From contig DASXHZ010000110.1 of the NCBI GenBank assembly GCA_036488085.1, forward strand, positions 1 through 29,191: a stretch of 29,191 nt of DNA. The letters are read 5' to 3'. The notes under the pieces were generated by a model that made no database searches, was not told the origin of the DNA, and saw nothing but the letters and a program-made list of their open reading frames with translations. This DNA is from DASXHZ01 sp036488085 (lineage in GTDB: Bacteria > Acidobacteriota > Thermoanaerobaculia > Gp7-AA8). This document shows positions 9,001-16,741 of the stretch, piece after piece. A program made the translations under genes and the position numbers. Positions within the stretch are counted from its first letter, which is position 1, and the number at the start of each line of letters is the position of its first letter.

Positions 9001-9887
9001 TGATCGGCGACACGACGAACGCGCTCCAGAACTCCGGCGTTCTGACGCTCGGCTTGCCGCGCTACGCGGCGTCGCTCGACGAGCAATGGCTGCGCGCCGT
9101 GGTCCTGCGCAACGCCGATCGCGTGCCGCGCACGGCGGCTATCGTGCCGAATGTGGCGATCGTCACGCGTCGATCGGGCGGCGAGACGACGCTCGGCACG
9201 CCGCTGCCCGCCGGAACGATCACGGCGTCGCAGCAGCCGTTGCCGGCGATCGCCACGATCGATCAGCCGTCGGAGTCTTTCGGAGGCCGCCCCGCCGAGG
9301 ACCAGAGCGCATACGAGATCCGCCTCGGCGAGCGCCTGCGCCACAAGGACCGTGCCGTTCTCGGATGGGATTACGAGCGCCTCGTGCTGGAGCGCTTCCC
9401 GACCGTGTGGAGAGCGCAGACGCTGCCGGCGCCGGCGCCGGGCGACGCGGTCGTGGCGATCGTCCCCGGCCCCGAGACGCAGGAGGTCATCGACGCGACT
9501 GCCCCCAGCGTTGCCGGCGATTTCCTGGCGTTCATCGAGAGCTATCTCGAAGGGCTGAACAGCGCGTTCGTCAAGACGCGCGTGGTCAATCCGATTTATG
9601 TGTGCGTGCAAGTGACGGCGACGGTGCAATTCACATCGGGCGGGACGATCGATCGTCTCAATGGCGATCTGATCGCGTACCTCTCGCCATGGACCGCCGG
9701 CCGCGATCCGCGCTACTACACCGAGGACGAGATCTCCGACTTCGTGCAGACCCGGCCCTATGTCGCGGCGCTGATCGACATCAGCTTCGCATATGCACCC
9801 GACCCGCAATCACTGACGTCCTACTTCGTCACCTCGGCGCTGCAGCACAGGATCCTTGAGGCGGACGACGACAACGAAGAATGTTGA
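6042..9887 (+). CDS. Large baseplate protein, baseplate J/Afp11-like, with Cys-rich insertion
   Basis: A 1281-residue protein. The C-terminal third (about 1075-1281: SFGGRPAEDQSAYEIRLGER, LGWDYERLVLERFPTVWRAQ, VNPIYVCVQVTATVQF, RPYVAALIDISF) is the baseplate J/gp47-like region of Afp11-type wedge proteins. The N-terminal part (residues 1-110: SSYAQVDGRGFPELLDFAVD) matches the usual start of this family. It should form the wedge ring around the spike. The length is on the large side for the family. The oddity is residues 717-877, which hold 16 cysteines, mostly as CxxxC pairs (CQQTC, CIADC, CLAKC, CLVPC, CVRGC, CLGSC, CMTQC); the rest of the protein is cysteine-poor. This block sits between two beta-rich parts and may be a metal- or disulphide-stabilised helical insertion. 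ATG 6042 follows gp25 by 4 nt. The next gene begins after a strong AAGGAGGA site that overlaps this stop. Confidence 0.9.
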   Translation: MNPHAGKIVLNDAISQEERHLGALDSSYAQVDGRGFPELLDFAVDFGALIRYYDLNDRPDGDWAEFFLADGTMLLAAIATYDAAALRNEYERLRNATEAARGFDRKLELLRGTFGAVLEAASRINGWLRAAEHSDDSGVQQRIIAAIDSDLRAALRTLRSYAEGAALPDALQQHIALDCAGFLPEWQIGAVCPDGAIYGGATRSRKIDHALPYLDPLFYAFFDFITDLQAFASPALDDPLNGGRHRPDIALYIAFVRLFANAQTAVNTISARYASFYDKDILREPFAGPLPDSAELTFTLAPQVAPSAFLPAGTLFTAGQDADGNTILFASDGGLTVTAATIASLRTLRVVGDPLFDAPRSIVIQEIPLQSTSPWETFGDPAAGTPASLGFALASPVLLLTGGDRMAGIRIGYDDPQLKRRLDDVAGWTGLEPASIFIAILNGAFRLTATSTNRWFSIETYEAALWDDDSFSLWFVLPPSAPALAPFAGAPDPSKPMIEFALRQEAVELAGPAGGVRVFPLSLLASMGIRGVEIGTAVSGLSDMTLENTDGPIKQGQPFPLFGASPALGSYLRIHSHELFTKTPESVSLDVTWFNLPPNPDGFKGWYRDYVIGLSGDPEPNLFDNSTFGGAIGVNDPGTWTLDESVTLFQPPAGRLDPHTLFGDLRVSSREQPPYYDPGAGALQLTLTNPPYAFGNVLYAPNVLAAVIADLPDSGLCQQTCLNACAPYDTAAKCIADCLAKCEGVLLPEDCLVPCLVGCADELAATAIERLLRCVRGCAGMADPHALRDLATTTASVPPPERGPALRLFLGVCRKLEGDVDCLGSCLDEFAPMIEAAASIYDAIAGSPSELPQRAKVVQAQLEKTYTAALSACMTQCLSPKKKLKYPSNPYLPMAKSVRVDYTARNAAPDFFHLLPFGGVERASSTLLPQFPFEATLEIGFTGLVPPQVLTLLVRMAPEDQPAADPPPLSWQYRSGDHWTTLDAAQVIGDTTNALQNSGVLTLGLPRYAASLDEQWLRAVVLRNADRVPRTAAIVPNVAIVTRRSGGETTLGTPLPAGTITASQQPLPAIATIDQPSESFGGRPAEDQSAYEIRLGERLRHKDRAVLGWDYERLVLERFPTVWRAQTLPAPAPGDAVVAIVPGPETQEVIDATAPSVAGDFLAFIESYLEGLNSAFVKTRVVNPIYVCVQVTATVQFTSGGTIDRLNGDLIAYLSPWTAGRDPRYYTEDEISDFVQTRPYVAALIDISFAYAPDPQSLTSYFVTSALQHRILEADDDNEEC

Positions 9888-9898
9888 AGGAGGAATCC

Positions 9899-10576
9899 AT
9901 GTCACTGTACGCACACGCCGTTCGTCCCCTGGCAAGACAAGGCGCCGGTATTCCCGCAGCCGCTTCGCGGCTTGCGCCGCTCGCGACGGGCCTCAATAGC
10001 CGGCCGGCCGTCAACAATGCGGCGATACTCAGTGCTGCGCTGAACCGGCCGTTTTCGTCCGCTCCACCGCCAAGTGGCGGAGGAGCGGGCGGCGGACTTT
10101 CCGGGTTCGTTGGCCGGCACGTTTACGGACCGCACAACTATTCGGTAAGCCACCGGGCGTTTCCGCCCGGTATGCCGGAGCAAGAGCGGTTCGAGCACTT
10201 GCGGAGGAATCCGGCGCCCGGTACATCCGAGCATTCAACGCCGGAAGGCTCAACCGGGTGGATCTTCCCATTCGGAAGAATTCACACGATCGCAAGTCGC
10301 GAGACTTCCTCCGTGACGAACACGCCGCTCTTCCCTCATGTGCTGTACCCGTGGCTGGGTGGTGAGGCGAACGTCAGGCGTCATGTCGAGGGAGAGAACA
10401 TCGTTAGCCGCGGCGCGGGGCACGGTTTCTTTCCCAGCCTGCAGGAAGCCGGCGCGCACCACGTGTGGGCGCACGTGGCGCACCGCACGCGCATGCAAGC
10501 CGATCCCGAATACCGCCAGCAGCAGGAAAATCTCAATCGAATTCAAGGCGGCGAGTCCCTGCCCGGCGGCGACTGA
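9899..10576 (+). CDS. Unrecognised 225-aa protein inside eCIS operon, possible cargo
   Basis: I do not recognise this protein with certainty. It lies between the Afp11-like and Afp12-like genes. ATG 9899 has the strongest ribosome site of the operon (AAGGAGGA, 9887-9894). The N-terminal 75 residues are low-complexity, Ala/Pro/Gly-rich and probably disordered (PPPSGGGAGGGLSG). Residues about 75-225 look folded and are rich in His, Pro, Arg and aromatics (GRHVYGPHNYSVSHRAFPPG; SVTNTPLFPHVLYPWLGG; SRGAGHGFFPSLQEAGAHHV). The 'VTNT.L..HVLYP...R.V..G..I.SRG.G.G' pattern loosely recalls C-terminal domains of polymorphic toxins, but I cannot name one. A disordered leader followed by a compact domain fits an eCIS effector loaded into the tube. 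A structural or accessory protein is the alternative. No signal peptide or membrane segment is visible. Confidence 0.75.
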   Translation: MSLYAHAVRPLARQGAGIPAAASRLAPLATGLNSRPAVNNAAILSAALNRPFSSAPPPSGGGAGGGLSGFVGRHVYGPHNYSVSHRAFPPGMPEQERFEHLRRNPAPGTSEHSTPEGSTGWIFPFGRIHTIASRETSSVTNTPLFPHVLYPWLGGEANVRRHVEGENIVSRGAGHGFFPSLQEAGAHHVWAHVAHRTRMQADPEYRQQQENLNRIQGGESLPGGD

Positions 10577-10588
10577 GGCAGGTGACGC

Positions 10589-12961
10589 ATGCACGACGCC
10601 GCCATCAACCCGAACGAGCCGCTGTCTCCGGCGGTCGATTACGCGGTCCTCCTCGACGAAGGAACGACGATCACGCAGGCGCTGTCGGGCGGCGTTTGGA
10701 CGAACTACAACGAGTCCGATCCCGGCGTCACCGCGCTCGAGCAGCTCTGCTATGCCCTGACGGAGCTCGGCTATCGGGCCGATCTGCCGATCGAGAATCT
10801 GCTGCTCGACCGCCCCGGCGGCCACATCAACCCACGGCGGCAGGCGCTCTATCCCGCACGGCGGATTTTCCCCTGCAATCCGGTCACGCTCGACGACTAC
10901 CGCAAGCTGCTGCTCGATCGCATCGCCTCCCTCGGCAACGTCTGGATCGAGCCGCATCGTGTGAAATCAAAGCGTAGTGTCAATGGGCTCTACGACGTCA
11001 CGCTGTACGTTCCGTCGCTGAACCCGGGGTCGTGCACGCCGATCGAACCGATCCGGGAGCTTCGGGACGCGGTCCGGCGCGTCTACAACCGCCACCGCAA
11101 TTTGTGCGAGGACTTACGAGCGATTCGCATCGTCCGGCAGGCCTCGACAGGTGTGCAGGCCAGCGTCGACATCGGCGACGCCCAGACCGCGGAGACCACG
11201 CTCGCCGATCTGCTTTTCCGCCTCGGCATCTTCTTGGCGCCGGAGCCGCACCGCTGTTCGCTGCAGAGCCTCGTCGACGCTGGCGTGCCGCCCTCCGCCA
11301 TTTTCAATGGTCCGCTGCTGCTCCACGGCTTCATCAACGACGACCAGCTCGCGCCGAAGGCGTGCGTGATTCGCCTCCCCGACGTCATCCGCGGCATTGC
11401 CGGCAGCTCGAACGTGCTCGGCATCCGCGGTCTCTCGCTCACGGTGATGAGGAAGACGTACGCCGGCAACGACCGCATTCGCATCCCGCCGAATGTGGTC
11501 CTGCAGTTGGAGACCAACCCGAGCGGCATCCGTCTCTTTCGAAACGGCCTGGAAGTGAAGCCCGACAACGGCCGCGTCCAGCGCGAGCTGGCGAAGCTGT
11601 GGGCGAACCAGCGCCGGCGCTACAGCCTCTCTTCGTCGTACGACACCTCGTTCGGATTTCCGAAAGGGAAGTACGGCGACGTCGAACGCTATTACGCCGT
11701 ACAGAATCAATTTCCGAACGTCTATGGCATCAACGCGTACGGGCTGGAGCCGAACGCCTCGGAGATGCACCGCGCACAGGCGAAGCAGCTCAAGGCGTAC
11801 CTGCTCGTCTTCGAACAATTGATGGCGAACTTCCTCGCCCAACTGGCTCACGTGCGCGATCTCTATTCAACCGAGGAGGCGCAGCGGGAGACGTACTTCT
11901 TCCAGACGCTGGAGTGCTCGGTACCGAACGTCGCGCCGCTGCTGGCGGCGGACTACCGCTCCGGTCTGGCGCGCATCGTCCGCGAGGGCGACCCCGTCGT
12001 CGCGCGGCGCAACCGCTTCCTCGATTTTCTGCTCGCGTTGTACGGCGAGTCGCTCGACCTCTCTTCGATCTGGGACCTCGGTGGCAACGACGCCGAGGAC
12101 CCCGACGCCGGCATGCGCCTGATCCGAGCCAAGGTCGACCTGCTCCGCCACCTCGTCGCCTGCACGCACAACCGCGGCCGCGGCGTCGACGTATTGGAGC
12201 GGCCTTCGCGCGGAAACATGGCCGGGATCGAGACGAAAATCCGGATCCAGCTCGGCATGGATGCCTTCGACCAGCAGCCTCTCTGCGAGACGCTCGATCA
12301 AAACGGCATCACGCTCGCCGACAACTCACCGGGACAGGCGCTGACGCGGCACGGCGAGATCATCGACCTGCAGTTCGAATCCGTATCGCTGCCGGCGGCG
12401 TCACCACACGTGTCGCGGCCGATGACAGTGCCGCAGGCGCTGCTGCGCTCCGGCATCGACGAATTGCGCATCGGCCAACTCGCCGGCGAGTCTTCGTTCG
12501 CCGTCGTGAGGCGCACCGGAAACGAGTGGCGCCTCGTCGACAAGCATCCCGATCGTGAGACGGCCGTCGCGGCCGCGCGCGAGTTCGCGGGCGTGGTCGG
12601 CCTGGTCCGCAAGCACTGCCAACAGTTCTACGTCGTCGAGCACACTCTGCTCCGCTCCGGCCGGTTCCGCGCGCCCGGGCCATTCGTCTACGACTTTACG
12701 GCGACGGTCGTCTTCTCGCCGCCGTCGACGCTTCGTTCGGACGACGATTACAAGTCGTTCGTCAGCGGAATCGTCCGCGAGAACACGCCGGCCCACATCG
12801 TCGTGAGCGAGCTTTTCCTGACTCCGTCGCAGATGACGGATTTCGAGCCGTTGTACTGGGCTTGGCGCCACGCGCTCCGCTGCGGCGAGCGGCCGTCGAT
12901 CGTCGACACGTCGATCGTCCTGCGCGAGTTCCTGGCCGGCTTCGAAGGCAATTCGCGATGA
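10589..12961 (+). CDS. Afp12/PVC12-like baseplate protein
   Basis: A 790-residue protein. The block NYNESDPGVTALEQLCYALT followed by ELGYRADLPIENLL (residues about 36-70) is the hallmark of the second large wedge protein of eCIS (Afp12/PVC12), which pairs with the Afp11-like protein to build the baseplate wedge. Further conserved stretches are an SYDTSFGFPKGKYGD block (about 350-365), AQAKQLKAYLLVFEQLMANF (about 393-412), RNRFLDFLLALYGE and the end QMTDFEPLYWAWRHAL. RBS AGGTGA precedes ATG 10589. The gene ends in an ATGA overlap with the tape-measure gene. Family assignment is from these motifs and gene order; no enzymatic role is expected. Confidence 0.88.
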   Translation: MHDAAINPNEPLSPAVDYAVLLDEGTTITQALSGGVWTNYNESDPGVTALEQLCYALTELGYRADLPIENLLLDRPGGHINPRRQALYPARRIFPCNPVTLDDYRKLLLDRIASLGNVWIEPHRVKSKRSVNGLYDVTLYVPSLNPGSCTPIEPIRELRDAVRRVYNRHRNLCEDLRAIRIVRQASTGVQASVDIGDAQTAETTLADLLFRLGIFLAPEPHRCSLQSLVDAGVPPSAIFNGPLLLHGFINDDQLAPKACVIRLPDVIRGIAGSSNVLGIRGLSLTVMRKTYAGNDRIRIPPNVVLQLETNPSGIRLFRNGLEVKPDNGRVQRELAKLWANQRRRYSLSSSYDTSFGFPKGKYGDVERYYAVQNQFPNVYGINAYGLEPNASEMHRAQAKQLKAYLLVFEQLMANFLAQLAHVRDLYSTEEAQRETYFFQTLECSVPNVAPLLAADYRSGLARIVREGDPVVARRNRFLDFLLALYGESLDLSSIWDLGGNDAEDPDAGMRLIRAKVDLLRHLVACTHNRGRGVDVLERPSRGNMAGIETKIRIQLGMDAFDQQPLCETLDQNGITLADNSPGQALTRHGEIIDLQFESVSLPAASPHVSRPMTVPQALLRSGIDELRIGQLAGESSFAVVRRTGNEWRLVDKHPDRETAVAAAREFAGVVGLVRKHCQQFYVVEHTLLRSGRFRAPGPFVYDFTATVVFSPPSTLRSDDDYKSFVSGIVRENTPAHIVVSELFLTPSQMTDFEPLYWAWRHALRCGERPSIVDTSIVLREFLAGFEGNSR

Positions 12962-15012
12962 GCGTGATCCGGCACAGCGTCTGCCGCGAGAACCTCGACG
13001 TGATCGTCAGCGACGAAGAGCTGGCGTTCGCGCTGCAGCCGCGGCTCGCCGAGCTGAATCGCATGCGGCTGCTGCCGGCCATCGAACGCATCCTCGACGA
13101 GATCGACGTCCCCGGCCGGCACTTGCTCATCGATCGCCTCGACCTCGACCTCGGCACGTTCTCCTTCGCGCATCTCGAGGACGAGGCGGAGTCGCGGCTC
13201 GTGCGCGCGCTGCGCAACTCGCTCCTCACGCTCGTGAATCGGATCGAGAGCGGAAACGAGAGGCACGCTCGTGCGCTGAGCGATGCGGAAGCGAAACGCG
13301 AGCTGCTGATGCTCTACCTGCTGCATGGCACGTGGCCGCACTGGGCGCCCGAGCGCCGGTCCTTCTCGCTCGAGGAGCTCTTCCTCGAGCTCGCGTCGAA
13401 CGATCCCGAGGGGCTGGTGACGGTCGTGCGCGAGGCGGGGCAGCACGACTACGTCCTGGAGCGGATCGCCGCTCAACTGAGCGACGAGACGATCCGTGAG
13501 CTGATCCGTTTGCTCGAGCCGCGGCAGGCCGTGCTGATCCTCGATTACGTCGACGACCTGCGCGGCGTTCATCGCCTCCAGCCCCTCCTTCCGCTCAGCG
13601 ACCGCGAACTGGCGCGCGTGGTGTGGGTCATCGTCGAGGCCTACCTGGTGCAGGATCCCGGCTCCCAGTTCAATCGCAAGACGTTCGTCCGCTCGATGCT
13701 CGAAGGATTGGCGGCGAGCGAAGGCCTCGACTACGCGCAAATCCTGATCGCGCTGCGCGTCGGCTTGCGTCGGACCGAGAGCCGATACCGTATGCACACG
13801 TCTTTGCCGGCGGTGCTCGCGGAGCTGATGCGCGATCTGTCGGAGGAGGCATCAGCGTTCGACGATGCGCCGAGCGCCGCGTTGCGTCGATCGGACGTCG
13901 ATCCGGAGTCGATGGCGTCTCTCTCCGAGGACGAGCTGCGCGAGCGGATCGCATCGATCCTGGCGAGCGATGATGCGGATGCGATGATTCGCGCCGCCGC
14001 CGCCGATCCGCACTTGCGCGAACGATGGGCGGCAATGGTGACGGACGAACAGCTCGCGCGCATCGCGGAGGTACTCGAGCCGCAGCATCATCGCACGCTG
14101 ATGGCGGCGGCAAACGTGCTTGCCGAGGCGTGGCGGGAGACCGCGCCGCCGGGGCATCCGGCGCTCACGGAGCAGCCGGCGTTCCGCGGCTTCATGCTGC
14201 GATTCCTGATGCAGAAGCCGGCCGAGGGCCTGTCGGTCGATCGGCTCGTCGCGATGTTCTTCGAGGACTCGGCGGCGCGCTATCTCGCAGTCGCGCCGTC
14301 GTCGGTCGACGTCGCCGCGCATGGCGAACGGCTGCTGGACGGCGCGGTCCGCCTGGCACGCAACGGCGGTCATACCGCGCTGGTGAGCGCGCTGCGCCGC
14401 GATACACGCGTCCTCGTCGCACCTTGGGAGCGCATCCGGCCGAAGACGTCGCCGAAGCGGCTGCCCGCTAGCGAACCGGAGACGCAGACCGAGGACTCCG
14501 ATCCGATCTATCTCGACAACGCCGGCATCGTTCTCGCCGCGCCGTTCGTTCCGCACCTCTTTGAGGTGCTCGACTTCGTCGGACAAGACTTTCGCGGCCG
14601 CACCGCGCTCCGCGATCCCGCCACGGTCTCGCGCGCCGTCCACTTGCTCCAGTTCCTCGTCGACGGCCGCACCTCGGTTCTCGAACCCATGCTGGTCCTC
14701 AACAAGATCCTCTGTGGCGTGCCTTCGGCCGTCCCTATCGCGCGCGAGATCGAGCTGGCCGAACGCGAACGGGAGGCGTGCGAGAAGGTGCTGCGCTCGA
14801 TGCTCGCCGCGTGGACGGCGATTGGAAACACCTCCGTCGCCGGTATGCAGGAAAGCTTCTTTCGGCGCGAAGGGAAGCTGCAGCAATCGCGTGACGGATG
14901 GACGCTGGAGGTACAGCGGAAGACGATCGACTTTCTCGTCGATCAGGCGCCCTGGAACCGCAGCGTCATCTTCTTCGCCTGGATGCCCAAACCGTTGTAC
15001 GTGAGCTGGTGA
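12958..15012 (+). CDS. Contractile injection system tape-measure protein (Afp14-like, CIS_TMP)
   Basis: A 684-residue protein. The N-terminus (SVIRHSVCRENLDVIVSDEE, then LLIDRLDLDLGTF near residue 60) and the C-terminus are characteristic: IYLDNAGIVLAAPFVPHLFE (about 516-535), RAVHLLQFLVDG, LVLNKILCGVPSAVPI, IGNTSVAGMQESFFRREGKL and the final WNRSVIFFAWMPKPLYVSW. These are the conserved ends of the CIS_TMP family (Afp14/PVC14), thought to set tube length. The middle (about 130-510) is mostly charged helix, as expected for a ruler whose length scales with the particle. ATG 12958 overlaps the previous TGA; an upstream in-frame codon at 12862 would overlap the previous gene by 96 nt and was not used. 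The AAA+ gene starts 2 nt after the stop. Confidence 0.92.
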   Translation: MSVIRHSVCRENLDVIVSDEELAFALQPRLAELNRMRLLPAIERILDEIDVPGRHLLIDRLDLDLGTFSFAHLEDEAESRLVRALRNSLLTLVNRIESGNERHARALSDAEAKRELLMLYLLHGTWPHWAPERRSFSLEELFLELASNDPEGLVTVVREAGQHDYVLERIAAQLSDETIRELIRLLEPRQAVLILDYVDDLRGVHRLQPLLPLSDRELARVVWVIVEAYLVQDPGSQFNRKTFVRSMLEGLAASEGLDYAQILIALRVGLRRTESRYRMHTSLPAVLAELMRDLSEEASAFDDAPSAALRRSDVDPESMASLSEDELRERIASILASDDADAMIRAAAADPHLRERWAAMVTDEQLARIAEVLEPQHHRTLMAAANVLAEAWRETAPPGHPALTEQPAFRGFMLRFLMQKPAEGLSVDRLVAMFFEDSAARYLAVAPSSVDVAAHGERLLDGAVRLARNGGHTALVSALRRDTRVLVAPWERIRPKTSPKRLPASEPETQTEDSDPIYLDNAGIVLAAPFVPHLFEVLDFVGQDFRGRTALRDPATVSRAVHLLQFLVDGRTSVLEPMLVLNKILCGVPSAVPIAREIELAEREREACEKVLRSMLAAWTAIGNTSVAGMQESFFRREGKLQQSRDGWTLEVQRKTIDFLVDQAPWNRSVIFFAWMPKPLYVSW

Positions 15013-15014
15013 CC

Positions 15015-16355
15015 ATGGACGCCAATGCCGCATTCATCGAGCGCGAGATCGAGTGGTTCACGGACGCCGTGCAGTTCCGAATGCAGCGGCACTCCGGCGA
15101 CGAGAGGCTTCCCGACCCGTTGGCGCTCGAGCCGCCCGACCTCGTGGCCGACTCGCCGTACGCGCAGGTGATCGCCCGGCTGGAGCTCGAGCCGGAGGAG
15201 CGGCTGATTCTGATGCTGGCGTTCCTGCCGCACATTCATCCGAGGGTGCTCGACCTCTTTCTCATCCAGAACGAGGCGCTGCAAAGGCGTTTCACTGAAT
15301 TCGGCGGCGTCACGGACCCTGCCTCCGGCAGCTTTCTGCCAACCGGCGAGACGGCGCTGTTCCTCCTCGCCGGAGACGACGTCGCGTCCCGCCTGCATTT
15401 CCGCAGCCTCTTCGATCCGTCACACCGTTTGTTCACCGAAAACGTTCTGCGCCTCGATGCGCGTAGTGCCGATCAGCCGCAACTCGCCGGTGCTTTGCAC
15501 TTGACCGCGGAGTACGTGGAACGCCTCGCCTCGGGGCGCGAGTATCAGCCGCCGTACGGCACTGGCTTTCCGGCGCAGCGGCTGACGACGACGTACGAAT
15601 GGGACGATCTCATCCTCGATCGCGCCACGCGCGAGGAAGTCGAGGACATGATCTCCTGGGCGCGCTACGAAGAGACGCTGCTCGTCCATTGGAATCTCGA
15701 GCGCCGCATCAAACCCGGCTTCCGCGCGCTGTTCTACGGGCCGCCCGGCACGGGCAAGACGCTGACCGCCAGTCTCCTCGGCAAGGTCACGCGCCGCCCC
15801 GTCTACCGCATCGACCTTTCGAAGGTGATCTCGAAATGGATCGGCGAAACGGAGAAGAATCTCGCCAGCGTCTTCGACGAGGCGCAGCATCAACGCTGGA
15901 TACTGTTCTTCGACGAGGCCGAGGCGCTGTTCGGCAAGCGCACCGAAACGCGCAACGCCAACGACCGTGCCGCGAATCAGCAGGTGTCGTATCTGCTGCA
16001 GCGCATCGAAGGCTTTCCCGGCATCATCATTCTGGCGACGAACCTCCAGCGCCATCTCGACGAAGCCTTTGCACGCCGCTTCCAGTCGATGATCCGCTTT
16101 CCACTTCCTGCCCCGGAGCAGCGCCTCCACCTTTGGGAAGCGAACTTCCGCGACATGCCGCTCGCGGCCGACGTCGACTTACGATCGCTCGCAATGGACC
16201 ACGAGCTCTCCGGCGGCAGCATCGTCAACGTCCTTCGCTACGCCTGTCTGCGAGGCGTCTCACGCGACCCGCGGGAGATCCGCCAGCCCGATCTCGTGCG
16301 CGGCATCGAAAGGGAGATGAACAAGGAAGGCCGGTTCTTGGAGGCGAGGCGATAG
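15015..16355 (+). CDS. eCIS-associated AAA+ ATPase (Afp15-like)
   Basis: A 446-residue AAA+ protein. Residues 1-220 are the eCIS-specific N-terminal domain (LEPEERLILMLAFLPHIHPR near 59-78). The AAA+ core has Walker A GPPGTGKT at 242-249, Walker B ILFFDEAEALFGKR with D300-E301, a sensor 1 strand IIILATNL, and Arg-finger-like RR in FARRFQSMIRF, followed by PLPAPEQRLHLWEANF. Afp15-type ATPases are found in nearly all eCIS loci and are needed for particle assembly or sheath stability rather than injection itself. ATG 15015 lies 2 nt after the tape-measure stop. No further eCIS structural gene follows it on this strand. The extreme 3' end may be overlapped by a weak - strand frame. Confidence 0.94.
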   Translation: MDANAAFIEREIEWFTDAVQFRMQRHSGDERLPDPLALEPPDLVADSPYAQVIARLELEPEERLILMLAFLPHIHPRVLDLFLIQNEALQRRFTEFGGVTDPASGSFLPTGETALFLLAGDDVASRLHFRSLFDPSHRLFTENVLRLDARSADQPQLAGALHLTAEYVERLASGREYQPPYGTGFPAQRLTTTYEWDDLILDRATREEVEDMISWARYEETLLVHWNLERRIKPGFRALFYGPPGTGKTLTASLLGKVTRRPVYRIDLSKVISKWIGETEKNLASVFDEAQHQRWILFFDEAEALFGKRTETRNANDRAANQQVSYLLQRIEGFPGIIILATNLQRHLDEAFARRFQSMIRFPLPAPEQRLHLWEANFRDMPLAADVDLRSLAMDHELSGGSIVNVLRYACLRGVSRDPREIRQPDLVRGIEREMNKEGRFLEARR

Positions 16356-16603
16356 GGGCGCGCGGAGCACCGCCGAGCGTATGCGGATCTCTGGAAGGTC
16401 TCGACGGTGCCTTCGTTCTCATCATGCCCGTCAGTCATCGCTGACGCTGCTCGACCGCCAGAAAATCGAGTATCTCGCGCCAGCTGCGTGCCTGCGGCGG
16501 CGAGACCGGCCACCGTTCCGCCGAGGACGATGACCGCGTTCGCGACGTCCGCGGCGGCGTTCATGGCGGCCATCACCAGGAGAAGAACCGCAAAAATGCG
16601 CAT
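16238..16603 (-). CDS. Possible small secreted/membrane peptide, perhaps frameshifted
   Basis: On the - strand an ATG at 16603 is preceded by AGGAGA at proper spacing and opens a convincing signal or membrane segment (MRIFAVLLLVMAAMNAAADV, then ANAVIVLGGTVAGLAAAG). After about residue 38 the open frame (to 16238) becomes atypical and runs into the ATPase gene. Reading one base over from about 16499 gives a natural-looking tail (SWREILDFLAVEQRQR) that stops at 16435, about 55 residues in total. This suggests a one-base deletion in a small exported peptide, or that the long frame is fortuitous. Function unknown. The rest of the 16356-16741 gap shows nothing else I can support. Confidence 0.35.
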   Translation of the reverse strand: MRIFAVLLLVMAAMNAAADVANAVIVLGGTVAGLAAAGTQLARDTRFSGGRAASAMTDGHDENEGTVETFQRSAYARRCSARPYRLASKNRPSLFISLSMPRTRSGWRISRGSRETPRRQA

Positions 16604-16741
16604 GAGGTCTCCTGCGCGCCGCGGGTCGGTCGAGTTGCAGTCACTGCCGCGGCTTCGCATCGAGGCGCGTTCTCTCGAGAGTCACCGATGTTCCCTTCCT
16701 GTGAGCTTCGCAATCGTTTCGCGCGGGTAAATGACGTCACG

